Of a DNA stretch of 64,000 nucleotides, positions 24,162 to 32,217 are shown in pieces; positions within the stretch are counted from its first letter, which is position 1; every line of letters begins with the position of its first letter. Below the pieces are notes generated by a model. That model saw nothing but the letters and a program-made list of their open reading frames with translations. It was not told the origin of the DNA and did not search any database. The stretch comes from Segatella copri. GTDB taxonomy: Bacteria; Bacteroidota; Bacteroidia; Bacteroidales; Bacteroidaceae. Both the position numbers and the translations under genes were made by a program. The DNA is taken from contig NZ_CP042464.1 of NCBI RefSeq assembly GCF_015074785.1, positions 3,321,001 to 3,385,000 on the forward strand. The letters run 5' to 3'.

Positions 24162-25310
24162 ATGAATATCCCTCAAGAATTTGATACCATCCGTCCTTGG
24201 GAGCCTGAAGATCTCCCAGAGGTATTCGACCGTTTGCTTTCAAACGATCAGTTTAAACAAGTGCTTGCCTATCTCTATCCACAAGTACCTTTCGAGATGA
24301 TTGCCCAGAAGTTGAAGGCATGTAAGACCAATCTGGATTTCCAGTTGGCTTTTGCTTACGATTTTGTTCATGGCATTCTGAAGAAGGCTGCAACAGGCTG
24401 CGAGATGGATTGCACATCGCTCGATAATACCCGTAATTATACTTTCATCAGTAATCACCGTGATATCGTGCTCGATTCAGCCATCCTCGATGTCCTTCTT
24501 ATCGATAACGGTTTTAAGACCACTTGCGAGATAGCCATCGGTGATAATCTCCTTTCTCTTCCTTGGGTCAAGGACCTGGTACGTGTCAACAAGGCGTTTA
24601 TCGTAGAGCGTGCCCTGAGCATGCGACAGATGCTGATGTCGAGCAAGCGCCTCTCTGACTATATGCATTTCGCCATCAAGGAGAAGAACGAGAATATCTG
24701 GATAGCCCAGCGCGAGGGTAGGGCCAAGGACAGTAATGACCGTACTCAGAAGAGTATTCTGCAGATGATGTCGATGGGAGGCGAGGGTAGCATTATCGAC
24801 CGCCTGAAACAACTTCATCTCGTACCGCTCTCTATCAGTTACGAATATGATCCATGCGATTTTCTGAAGGCAAAGGAGTTCCAGCAGAAGCGCGATAATG
24901 CCGATTGGAAGAAGGGACCAATGGATGATCTGGTAAGCATGCAGACCGGTATCTTCGGTTATAAGGGTCATGTTCATTACCATGCAGCCCCATGTCTTGA
25001 TGATTATCTGGACAGTCTTGATCCTGATATGCCTAAGCAGGATATATATAATAAGGTAGCCGCCTACATGGATGAGCAGATATTCAAGAACTACCGCCTC
25101 TATCCGGGCAACTATGTGGCTCTTGATTTGCTTGAAAACTCAACAGCTCATCAGGCAGAATATACTGCCGAAGATAAGGCAAAATTTGAAAAATATATGG
25201 CTGGTCAGCTTGCGAAAATTGACCTTCCAAACAAGGATGAAGCTTACTTGAGAGAAAGAATTCTCGAGATGTATGCCAATCCTGTACGTAATTACCTTGC
25301 TGCTCAATAG
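24162..25310 (+). CDS. PlsC-type acyltransferase
   Basis: The product is 382 aa. The acyltransferase block I motif appears as 'SNHRDIVLDSAIL' (97-109, NHxxxxD form), followed by 'FIVERALSMRQMLMSSKRLS' and 'IWIAQREGRAKDSNDRTQKS', the equivalent of the EGxR block. C-terminally a long helical region has no recognised domain. It resembles glycerol-phosphate or 1-acyl-glycerol-phosphate acyltransferases of Bacteroidota and is likely membrane-associated on the cytoplasmic side. The acyl donor and acceptor are not determined. It may be cotranscribed with ddl. Confidence 0.85.
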   Translation: MNIPQEFDTIRPWEPEDLPEVFDRLLSNDQFKQVLAYLYPQVPFEMIAQKLKACKTNLDFQLAFAYDFVHGILKKAATGCEMDCTSLDNTRNYTFISNHRDIVLDSAILDVLLIDNGFKTTCEIAIGDNLLSLPWVKDLVRVNKAFIVERALSMRQMLMSSKRLSDYMHFAIKEKNENIWIAQREGRAKDSNDRTQKSILQMMSMGGEGSIIDRLKQLHLVPLSISYEYDPCDFLKAKEFQQKRDNADWKKGPMDDLVSMQTGIFGYKGHVHYHAAPCLDDYLDSLDPDMPKQDIYNKVAAYMDEQIFKNYRLYPGNYVALDLLENSTAHQAEYTAEDKAKFEKYMAGQLAKIDLPNKDEAYLRERILEMYANPVRNYLAAQ

Positions 25311-25327
25311 CGGCAAGGTAATACTTT
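25291..25327 (+). terminator. Terminator overlapping the acyltransferase stop
   Basis: ATTACCTTGC (25291-25300) and GCAAGGTAAT (25313-25322) form a perfect 10-bp stem with a T run after it. The stop codon sits in the loop. Confidence 0.85.
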
Positions 25328-25825
25328 TTCTGTTTGATGATGTTGGAAATTGTTATTGTCTGCCTGTTTTAATCAGACTCCTAATTGGTAATTCATAAGC
25401 TGTTTACGACAGACAGTTAACAGGCAAACCACAGACAGCCTACTGGCGCTATAGCCGCTAGTGGACTGTTCGCCTAGAACAGCCTTCCCAAATGCCTTTG
25501 TTTCGTTTTTATGCGAAGCTTACGAAGAAATACTCTTCACTCTTCACCTTTTGCTCGGAATCCCCTGTGTTTATCGGCATTCCGGGCGGTGAAGAGTATT
25601 CGGGCACTCTTCACCTACTCTTCACCACTCTTCACCTCTTTGTTTCGGCGGATTTGCGTTTCTTCTTACGCCTCGAAGCCTCGTGCCTAGGTGAAGAGTG
25701 GTGAAGAGTGGGTGAAGAGTCGCAGATAACTCTTCACCCCTTGAAACGCCCTGTTTATGGGCGTTTCAGGGCAAAAGGTGAAGAGTGAAGAGCTTTTGGC
25801 TGTAAATTCCTGCATTTATCAGCAT
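25328..25825. repeat. Intergenic repeats rich in GGTGAAGAGTG
   Basis: No gene is seen. 25380-25490 holds GACAGACAGTTAACAGG-type short repeats and an imperfect dyad around ACTGGCGCTATAGCC. At 25535-25800 the 10-base unit GGTGAAGAGT occurs about ten times, first as CTCTTCACC and then inverted, so the two halves can pair. The pair CTGTTTATGGGCGTTTCAGG / ATTCCCCTGTGTTTATCGGC shows a further loose similarity. Confidence 0.6.
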
Positions 25826-26854
25826 TTATTTCTGTTCTTGTTTTTCTGCAATGCATTCCATTTCTATCAGCCAGCCTGGTCTGCATACTCTTGCCTCTAC
25901 GATGATATGTGGTATCTGAGGGTAAAACTGATTCATCAGTTGCTCTACGGTATGATAGTCTGAGATGTCGCGCAGGTAGATGATAAAGTATTGGATATCG
26001 TTCATCATCGCATCGCCATCCTTCAATAAAGCACCGATGTTCTCGAGCAATCTGCCGGTTTGTCTTATAATATCGCCTTCGTATACAACTGCTCCATCTT
26101 TATCTATGCTGGCTGTTCCTGATATGAAATATTGTTTCTTCTGGGGTAGGGAAAGGCTGGTTCCCCGTTCAAAGGCTACTCCGTATTCGTGAGTAGGATT
26201 CAGATGGTTGAGTGCCTGGAGATATTGCTTGTCTTCTTCCCTGATGCCGGGAACGGTCAGAAAGTCGATAGCTACAGATGCATGACGTACGGATGTTGCT
26301 CCGCCGATGCCCGTACTGGCTATATAATGGGTTTCTGCCGTCAGACCTTGCTGGTCGAAAACATCATTGCGGGCTTCTACTACTCCCTGATAGTTTACAT
26401 CGATATGAGTTACGTATATCCATGTTCTTACCAGGTTACGCTCCATCGTCATATCTGTACCGGCGATAAGTTGCTGGTATTTGTCGAATAGCATTCGGGT
26501 CTGTTCGTATGAATCCTTTCCCTTCGCTTCTTCCTCAGTGAGGCGAAGACTATGGAACAGGATAGGGGTCTTATCGTCTGTGGTCTTGATAAGAAGTGAA
26601 ATCTTGCTCCCGTTGAGCGGAGGTTGCTCCACAACCGTAAGATGGGTATCCTTAAGATACTCCTGATAAAGGAGTGATTCCTCAAACTCTCTTATCTGGT
26701 TCTGGGAGTCGCTGAGGAATACCTTACAATATTGCAAAGTACGATTTTCCAGTTTCTCTGTATCGAGAATGTTACCTAGTTTCAGATACAGAAAATTCAA
26801 GCGGTCGTTGAACGTCCCCTTAGCTTCTGGTGATAGTATTATGTATTTGTCCAT
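25826..26854 (-). CDS. RidA-superfamily protein, chorismatase (FkbO/Hyg5)-like
   Basis: The product is 342 aa from ATG 26854; a longer reading adds 52 unlikely residues. The first ~150 residues ('MDKYIILSPEAKGTFNDRLN') are a distinct N-domain. The second half has 'YVTHIDVNYQGVVEARNDVF', 'FERGTSLSLPQKKQYFISGT', 'ASIDKDGAVVYEGDIIRQTG' and 'ARVCRPGWLIEMECIA'. This pattern resembles chorismatases, which have a RidA/YjgF-like fold and open the enolpyruvyl ether of chorismate. No chorismate or siderophore genes are adjacent, so the substrate is open. A -7 box TACCTTTG lies at 26877-26884. Confidence 0.7.
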   Translation of the reverse strand: MDKYIILSPEAKGTFNDRLNFLYLKLGNILDTEKLENRTLQYCKVFLSDSQNQIREFEESLLYQEYLKDTHLTVVEQPPLNGSKISLLIKTTDDKTPILFHSLRLTEEEAKGKDSYEQTRMLFDKYQQLIAGTDMTMERNLVRTWIYVTHIDVNYQGVVEARNDVFDQQGLTAETHYIASTGIGGATSVRHASVAIDFLTVPGIREEDKQYLQALNHLNPTHEYGVAFERGTSLSLPQKKQYFISGTASIDKDGAVVYEGDIIRQTGRLLENIGALLKDGDAMMNDIQYFIIYLRDISDYHTVEQLMNQFYPQIPHIIVEARVCRPGWLIEMECIAEKQEQK

Positions 26855-26976
26855 CTTGTTTTTCTTTTTTCGCCGGCAAAGGTACGGATAATATATGAGA
26901 TATAAGAATATAGACAGGATGAAAAGATGAAAATACCGAGAAATGGGGATGGGATGATGTTGAGTAGAGCGAAAAA

Positions 26977-27008
26977 GAGGGTGTGTCATGAACTTATGAC
27001 ACACCCTC
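26977..27008 (-). terminator. Terminator after argF'
   Basis: GAGGGTGTGTCAT (26977-26989) and ATGACACACCCTC (26996-27008) form a perfect 13-bp stem with a 6-base loop. On minus it is followed by TTTTT. Confidence 0.88.
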
Positions 27009-27030
27009 AATCTCTTTCTTATATCCTGCT

Positions 27031-27993
27031 TTAAAGTGATTCGAGCATGCGCTTGATGACAACCTCGGCTGAAATCTCACGGTTGGCTGCCTCTGGAATC
27101 ACCAGGCTGTTCTTGCTTTCAATGACATCATCGGTTACAATCAAGCCACGGCGAACTGGCAGACAGTGCATGAAGCAACCATCGTTGGTCCAGCTCATGT
27201 GCTCCTCGTCGATGGTCCAGCTCATATCCTTGCTCAGGATTTCGCCATACTGTGCTGGGTCTTTCACGCCCGGACAGCTCCAGTTCTTGGCATAAACGAA
27301 GTCTGCACCTTCCAGCGCCTTCTTCTGGTCGTACTCCACCTTGGCGTTGCCCACGAACTTAGGGTCGAGTTCATAGCCCTCTGGGTGAGTAACCACGAAA
27401 TCTACATCGGCTGCATTCATCCACTGAGCGAATGAGTTTGGCACAGCCTGAGGCAAGGCACGGCAATGAGGAGCCCAGGTCAGGACTACCTTAGGACGAG
27501 CCACCTTCTTATGCTCCTCGATGGTGATGAGGTCGGCGAATGCCTGGAGAGGGTGAACGGTAGCAGTCTCCATAGCGAAGACTGGACGGCCGCTGTACTT
27601 CACGAACTGGTTGACGATGGTCTCGGCATAATCGTAGTCACGGTCTTTCAAACCGGCAAAGCTGCGCACACCGATAAGGTCGCAGAAGCTACCCATCACA
27701 GGGATAGCCTCCAGCAGGTGCTCGCTCTTGTCGCCATCCATGATAACGCCACGCTCTGTCTCCAGTTTCCATGCACCGGCATTCACATCGAGTACGATTA
27801 CATTCATGCCCAGGTTCATCGCAGCCTTCTGTGTACTTAGTCGGGTACGGAGACTGTTATTGAAGAATATCATCAGCAAGGTCTTGTTCTTGCCCAACTC
27901 CTGATAACCGAAACGGTTTGCTTTCACTTCCTGTGCCTCGGCGAGTGCTGCTTTCAGGTCGCCAAGGTCTTCAACATTAAAGAATGTCTTCAT
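27031..27993 (-). CDS. argF': N-succinylornithine carbamoyltransferase
   Basis: The product is 320 aa, closely similar along its length to the Bacteroides fragilis succinylornithine transcarbamylase as I recall it: 'NKTLLMIFFN' plus 'SLRTRLSTQKAAMN' (carbamoyl-phosphate site), 'GAWKLETERGVIMDGDKS', 'ETATVHPLQAFADL' and 'FMHCLPVRRGLIVTDDV'. It carbamoylates an N-acylated ornithine to the citrulline derivative. Position 90 (in DGDKSEH) is Ser; Pro marks the succinyl enzyme and Glu the acetyl enzyme in the characterised pair, so a succinyl substrate is likely. It lies downstream of proA, with a 36-base palindrome between. Confidence 0.9.
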   Translation of the reverse strand: MKTFFNVEDLGDLKAALAEAQEVKANRFGYQELGKNKTLLMIFFNNSLRTRLSTQKAAMNLGMNVIVLDVNAGAWKLETERGVIMDGDKSEHLLEAIPVMGSFCDLIGVRSFAGLKDRDYDYAETIVNQFVKYSGRPVFAMETATVHPLQAFADLITIEEHKKVARPKVVLTWAPHCRALPQAVPNSFAQWMNAADVDFVVTHPEGYELDPKFVGNAKVEYDQKKALEGADFVYAKNWSCPGVKDPAQYGEILSKDMSWTIDEEHMSWTNDGCFMHCLPVRRGLIVTDDVIESKNSLVIPEAANREISAEVVIKRMLESL

Positions 27994-28060
27994 TGTTATT
28001 TCGTTTTTTATTTGTTATTTCTAATATATATTGCTCTTGAATCTTTCTTCTTGAATCTTG

Positions 28061-28096
28061 ATGTTTGCAAAGTTTGCATGCAAACCTTGCAAACAT
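28061..28096. promoter_or_regulatory. 36-base near-perfect palindrome, possible operator
   Basis: ATGTTTGCAAAGTTTGCA and TGCAAACCTTGCAAACAT meet with no loop. Only one pair fails in 18. It lies between the proA stop and the argF' start. It has no T run, so it is more like a protein-binding site than a terminator. Confidence 0.55.
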
Positions 28097-28109
28097 GGCA
28101 GAAACTAAG

Positions 28110-28152
28110 ACTTGGTACGGAGAGGGTACGGAGCAGGTACGGAGCGGGTCCT
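28110..28152. repeat. GGTACGGAGCG short repeats
   Basis: Three to four 10-12-base copies of GGTACGGAG follow the palindrome, ending at the proA stop. It is one of the many short-repeat tracts in the window. Confidence 0.5.
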
Positions 28153-28153
28153 G

Positions 28154-29440
28154 TTAAGCTCTTGTTTGTCCATTTCCTGTAATCAACCACTTGTAGGTGG
28201 TAATCTCTTCGAGTGCCATTGGTCCGCGGGCTCCGAGCTTCTGGGTACTGATGCCAATCTCTGCGCCCAATCCGAACTGTGCGCCATCGGTGAAACTGGT
28301 TGGAGCGTTTACATAAACGCAGGCTGCATCTACCAATGCCTGGAACTTCTTCTGGGCAGTTTCATCATTGGAAACGATGCTCTCGCTGTGTCCGCTTCCG
28401 TAAGTGGCGATATGGTCGAGTGCTTCATCTTCTGAAGCTACGGTTTTGATGCCCATCTGCATGCTGAGCCATTCGGTGTTCCAGATACTCTTCACGTTAG
28501 TATCAGTTTCCTTCATCTTCGCTTCGCTTTCTTCTGCCTTATATAATAAGGTGTCTGGATAGTGTCCCTTTAAGGCTTCGTAAGCCTTGGCATCAGCATG
28601 AATCTTGGTTTGCTTCTCGGTGAGTCCTTCACAGAGGGCAGGGAGGTCGCTTAATCTGCTTTCGTGAATCAGCAGACAGTCGAGCGCATTGCATACGCTC
28701 ACTCTTCGGCACTTGGCATTGGTGATGATGCGCTTACCCATCTCCAGGTCTCCATCTTTATCGAAGTAACAGTGTACCACGCCGGCTCCGGTTTCGATAA
28801 CCGGAACTTTGGCAGAATCACGGACGAAGTTGATAAGCTTCTTTCCACCTCGAGGAATGCAGAGGTCGATATAGCCCACGGCATTCAGCATTTCGCCTGT
28901 AGCCTCATGGGTAGCTGGTAGAAGCGTACATACGTTTGGATTCACGCCATACTTTATCAACACCCTGTGGATAAGTTCGACACCCGCTGAGTTAGAGGCG
29001 TTTGCATCCTTTCCACCTTTCAGTACGCATGCATTTCCACTCTTGAAACAGAGAGAAAAAACATCGTAGGTAACATTAGGACGGGCCTCGTAAATCATGC
29101 CGATGACTCCGAATGGAACGGCTACTCGCTGCAGGTGCAATCCGTTACCGAGTGTCTTGTCTTTGAGAACTCTTCCGAGCGGTGAGGGCAGTGTACTGAC
29201 GTGTCTCATATCCGAAGCAATATCCTGGAGTCGCTGCTCGGTGAGTTGCAATCGGTCGTAGAGCGGGTTAGCCTTGTCCATCTTAGCCAAGTCTTCTGCA
29301 TTTGCCTGGAGGAGCGCAGGAGTCTCGGCGATGATGGCGTCAGCCACCGCCTGCAGGATTTCATTACGTTGTTCATCAGTTAGCAAACCAAGTGTTTTGC
29401 TAGCTGCCTTCACTTTTTGGAAAGTCTCTTTCAGTTCCAT
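28154..29440 (-). CDS. proA: Gamma-glutamyl phosphate reductase
   Basis: The product is 428 aa. It reduces gamma-glutamyl phosphate to glutamate semialdehyde in proline synthesis. The aldehyde-dehydrogenase-fold signatures are '[20 protein letters not shown]' with '[14 protein letters not shown]', '[12 protein letters not shown]', '[20 protein letters not shown]' and, near the C terminus, '[20 protein letters not shown]'. Normal length. Its partner proB lies 10.4 kb away with accessory genes between, although the two are usually close. It has its own promoter at 29511. Confidence 0.97.
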   Translation of the reverse strand: MELKETFQKVKAASKTLGLLTDEQRNEILQAVADAIIAETPALLQANAEDLAKMDKANPLYDRLQLTEQRLQDIASDMRHVSTLPSPLGRVLKDKTLGNGLHLQRVAVPFGVIGMIYEARPNVTYDVFSLCFKSGNACVLKGGKDANASNSAGVELIHRVLIKYGVNPNVCTLLPATHEATGEMLNAVGYIDLCIPRGGKKLINFVRDSAKVPVIETGAGVVHCYFDKDGDLEMGKRIITNAKCRRVSVCNALDCLLIHESRLSDLPALCEGLTEKQTKIHADAKAYEALKGHYPDTLLYKAEESEAKMKETDTNVKSIWNTEWLSMQMGIKTVASEDEALDHIATYGSGHSESIVSNDETAQKKFQALVDAACVYVNAPTSFTDGAQFGLGAEIGISTQKLGARGPMALEEITTYKWLITGNGQTRA

Positions 29441-29510
29441 TCGCTATTTCCTTTCTTATTTTTATGATAAGATATTTTGTAATGTGTTACGAGTTTCCTC
29501 TTAACAACGG

Positions 29511-29542
29511 CAAAGGTAAGCATAAATATCGGAAATTGCAAA
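29511..29542 (-). promoter_or_regulatory. proA promoter
   Basis: Read on minus: TTTG (29539-29542), a 20-base spacer and TACCTTTG (29511-29518), ~70 bases before the proA start. Confidence 0.75.
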
Positions 29543-29604
29543 CTTTATGCAAGAAAAAGTAATGATTTTATAGATAAATGGATAGTTATACGGAAAATGA
29601 TATT

Positions 29605-29711
29605 AAAAAAGGTCAGACAGTGCCTGACCTTTTTGGTGTAGCAAAGAAGATTCAGCAGACAGTGTCTGCTGTTTTTGCTTTTTGAATTCTTCAGACACTG
29701 TCTGAAGAATT
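29605..29711. repeat. Three palindromes with a common CAGACAGTG core
   Basis: The palindromes are AAAGGTCAG/CTGACCTTT (29608-29632), CAGCAGACA/TGTCTGCTG (29653-29671) and AATTCTTCAGACA/TGTCTGAAGAATT (29685-29711). The first two are followed by T runs and can terminate transcription. All three contain the same inner core, CAGACAGTG or CAGACACTG. Confidence 0.75.
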
Positions 29712-29859
29712 GTTAACTCTTTGAATTTCAGGTAGAACTTCTTGAAAGATACGATTTTATATCGAAAAAGCAATCTTTCTCTTCACTTTTTTCGATAAAA
29801 AGTTGCAGATAATAATTGTATTTCCAGAAGAAAGTAGTATCTCTGTATCAGAGTTTGTA
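29712..29859. other. Spacer without recognised feature
   Basis: AT-rich sequence between the palindromes and the GTTGTACAAC array. No gene seen. Confidence 0.4.
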
Positions 29860-30026
29860 GTTGTACAACTATAGTGTATAAGGTTGTACAACTATGAGGT
29901 GTAAGGTTGTACAACTATAAGGTGTGTTATTATACAACTATAAGGTGTTGTCACTATAGTCAGCAGATGTGCTGACTGCAGTCGGCAGACCTGCTGACTA
30001 GGCTCAGCAGAGCTGCTGAGCCTAGT
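29860..30026. repeat. Copy B of the shared palindromic 22-23-bp element
   Basis: Four 23-base units built on GTTGTACAACTATAAGGTGT have their TACAACT at 29864, 29887, 29910 and 29933. Three 22-base dyad units follow: AGTCAGCAGATGTGCTGAC, AGTCGGCAGACCTGCTGAC and GCTCAGCAGAGCTGCTGAGC. This matches the reverse complement of 9333-9460. Confidence 0.78.
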
Positions 30027-30187
30027 GGCAAACTCCGAGAAGCAGTATTCTCTTACCCTAGAAACTGTCTCTGCTACCCCGAGAAACTATCTCCGTTAAC
30101 CTGAGATTCAGTGTCCGTAAGCTTAAACAATCATATTCTCTTACTTAAGCAACCATATTCTCTTGCTTGTTTAAACTGCTAGGGTAT
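30027..30187. repeat. Degenerate 22-bp array, continuation of copy B
   Basis: Units of about 22 bases such as GAGAAACTATCTCCGTTAAC, GAGATTCAGTGTCCGTAAG and AAGCAACCATATTCTCTTGC. Several hold small dyads (GAGA...TCTC). It corresponds in position, seen from the ATPase gene, to the 9168-9325 array. Confidence 0.6.
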
Positions 30188-30316
30188 CTACATATCCATC
30201 GTATAGTTGTGGAGGTATTCCCAAGCATCGTTCAAATCACGTAAAGGACGACGCTCTTTTACGAGTTTTATCTTTAATGCCTTGCAGAATGCTTTCAGAA
30301 CAGATTCTGTTGCCAT
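30188..30316 (-). CDS. Possible 42-aa protein after the ATPase gene
   Basis: On minus, ATG 30316 runs to TAG 30188: 'MATESVLKAFCKALKIKLVK' then ERRPLRDLNDAWEYLHNYTMDM. The composition is protein-like, with amphipathic helical stretches and a charged middle. It lies 28 bases after the ATPase stop in the same direction, so cotranscription is possible. I do not recognise a family, and it could be the remnant of a longer gene. The array begins right after its stop. Confidence 0.4.
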   Translation of the reverse strand: MATESVLKAFCKALKIKLVKERRPLRDLNDAWEYLHNYTMDM

Positions 30317-30344
30317 CTCCTCCAACTTAATATAGTTAGGACGC

Positions 30345-31763
30345 TTAGAGAACAAACAAGTCGTCCATTGTTACTACCGACTGAACATCCCAGGCATAAG
30401 GATTGTCGGATAATCCCATGGTCGTAATCATTGTAAGATGTACGGCTTTTTCGGTGCCAGTTTCTTGGATGAAACGCTCTCGCTTGTTTTGTAAACTCGC
30501 ATCTATCGTATTAGTTATCTGAAATGGAGCCTTGGAGTATTTGATTTCACAGAGATTGATGACATCATCGCTCCTGTCTATCAGCAAGTCAATCTGTGCT
30601 CCCGGCTTATCCTTGCTCCCAGCTACACTCCAAGAATAAACCGTGGTGATAACTCCTTGAATGCCTAGCTTTGTCTTGATTTGCTCCACATGCTGTAGGC
30701 ATACTCGTTCAAAAGCCAAACCGCACCACGTGTTGTACTCGGGTTTGCCGGTAATCTTGGTCCAATATTGTGCGTCATTGATATAGCTGTCCTTGATAAA
30801 CTTATAATAAAATAAGGTGTAATTGTCCATTAACTGGAACAAGGCATTCTTAGCTTTCATTCCGATGCAATTATATTTTCGGATAAATCCGCAGTATTCC
30901 AAGTTCTCTAAGTATTCCGTCAACTTGCCATTGTCGGTCAACTTGGTTGCTTGTAAGATTTCTGTTCGGGTCATTCCGACTTTCTTGGTTGCCAAAGCAT
31001 CTACTATCGAGAGATAAGGCTTAGGCTGTTTGAACAAAGAGTCGTATAAGTCATCAAACTCGTGACGAAGATTGCCATCTTCTGAGAAAAATAACTGGTT
31101 GATGTTCTGTGCCAGACTCATTCCCGGTTTCAGTTGAGACCAATAAAACGGAACACCTCCCATGATCATATAGCCTTCCAAAACCTGTCGGCGATTAAAG
31201 CGCAGTCCCATTTCTTCGGAATAGAGTTCGCATTCCCTTAAGCAAAACGGTTTCAGATGAATACGGACAGACACTCGGTTGTGCAATCCACCATGATTTT
31301 TAATCACCTTATTGATAATCCATGAGGTAGCACTGCCGCAAACGATGAGGAGAATATCCTTGCGGGCGGAAGCCCATCCATTCCAGAAATGTTCCAAAGC
31401 CGAAAGAAAATTGGAGCGTGGAGAATCCATCCATGGCATCTCGTCGATGAACACTACTTTCTTGGGGATAGTAGATTGTGCCAACAGTTGCCCCAACCTG
31501 TCAAAAGCATCATACCAATCTTTTAACTTCGACTGTTTCTGTTTGCTATATGATGTGAGTGAACGGTTGAACTCTGCCAATTGTATGCGATTGGTCTCAT
31601 TTGCCAATCCTGTATGATAAAAGGCAAAGTCATTGTTGAAGGCCTCCCTTACCAGGAAAGTCTTTCCCACTCGTCTGCGCCCATATATGGCAACAAACTT
31701 CGACTCATCTGCAATCAATGCTTGATGAAGTGTCTTCAGTTCTTCTTTTCTACCTATTAACAT
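30345..31763 (-). CDS. AAA ATPase with C-terminal DUF234 nuclease-like domain
   Basis: The product is 472 aa. The archaeal-type ATPase domain has P-loop 'YGRRRVGKTFLVREAF' (~28-43), Walker B 'VVFIDEMPWM', sensor-like 'LLIVCGSATSW', then a winged-helix region ('TRTEILQATKLTDNGKLTEY'). The C-terminal part (DUF234-like) carries 'GAQIDLLIDRSDDVINLCEI' ending in KYSK. This fits a PD-(D/E)xK nuclease-like core, though activity is unproven. These ATPases are common in Bacteroidota and archaea, with no settled role. The gene interrupts the proA-proB region and has repeat arrays on both sides. Confidence 0.88.
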   Translation of the reverse strand: MLIGRKEELKTLHQALIADESKFVAIYGRRRVGKTFLVREAFNNDFAFYHTGLANETNRIQLAEFNRSLTSYSKQKQSKLKDWYDAFDRLGQLLAQSTIPKKVVFIDEMPWMDSPRSNFLSALEHFWNGWASARKDILLIVCGSATSWIINKVIKNHGGLHNRVSVRIHLKPFCLRECELYSEEMGLRFNRRQVLEGYMIMGGVPFYWSQLKPGMSLAQNINQLFFSEDGNLRHEFDDLYDSLFKQPKPYLSIVDALATKKVGMTRTEILQATKLTDNGKLTEYLENLEYCGFIRKYNCIGMKAKNALFQLMDNYTLFYYKFIKDSYINDAQYWTKITGKPEYNTWCGLAFERVCLQHVEQIKTKLGIQGVITTVYSWSVAGSKDKPGAQIDLLIDRSDDVINLCEIKYSKAPFQITNTIDASLQNKRERFIQETGTEKAVHLTMITTMGLSDNPYAWDVQSVVTMDDLFVL

Positions 31764-31815
31764 AGTTCAAATAGTTATATTTCTGGGGCAAATATACGAA
31801 AAAATAGTGAGATAA

Positions 31816-31996
31816 CGTGCGGAATCTATCTTTTTTAGATACATTCCGCACGTTTAAAGTATATTTTTAACGTTTGTTGCTATAAAAAGTAAAGAAAAGA
31901 GTATGCGGAATAGCCCAAATATGAAGCGATATCTAAGAAAATGTGCTTTAAACGTGCGGAATGTGTCTTTTTTAAGCACATTCCGCACGTTTAAAG
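31816..31996. repeat. Two head-to-head 22-bp palindromes (GTGCGGAAT)
   Basis: ACGTGCGGAAT and ATTCCGCACGT face each other at ~31816-31853 and again at ~31956-31993, each pair separated by a T-rich centre. Both are followed by TTTAAAGTATATTTT or TTTAAAGCACATTTT. A single GTATGCGGAATAG lies between. The unit length is again 22 bases. This is directly upstream of the ATPase gene, on its promoter side. Confidence 0.75.
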
Positions 31997-32156
31997 CACA
32001 TTTTCACTGTCGCAGAAATACTCGGGACTTTCATAACCTTGGTAGATGAAAGGATTTGCTAATTTCCTGTTACTTAGTTTCATACGCCATTACATCTTTA
32101 GTGTTACAACTTTTATGTAATGGCAAAGGTACAGCTATTTCTTGAATATGCAAAAG
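31997..32156. other. Spacer without recognised gene
   Basis: Contains GCCATTACAT and its inverse ATGTAATGGC ~30 bases apart (32089-32125), a possible hairpin, and nothing coding that I can support. Confidence 0.4.
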
Positions 32157-32200
32157 AAAATGGCAGAAAGTTGAGGTACATACTCAACTTTCTGCCATTT
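32157..32200 (-). terminator. Terminator of the lipoprotein gene, part of a duplicated module
   Basis: AAATGGCAGAAAGTTGAG and CTCAACTTTCTGCCATTT form an 18-bp stem with a 7-base loop. On minus it continues into TTTTCTTTTG. A near copy lies at 33242-33282. Confidence 0.85.
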
Positions 32201-32217
32201 ATGATGCAATCTTTTGA

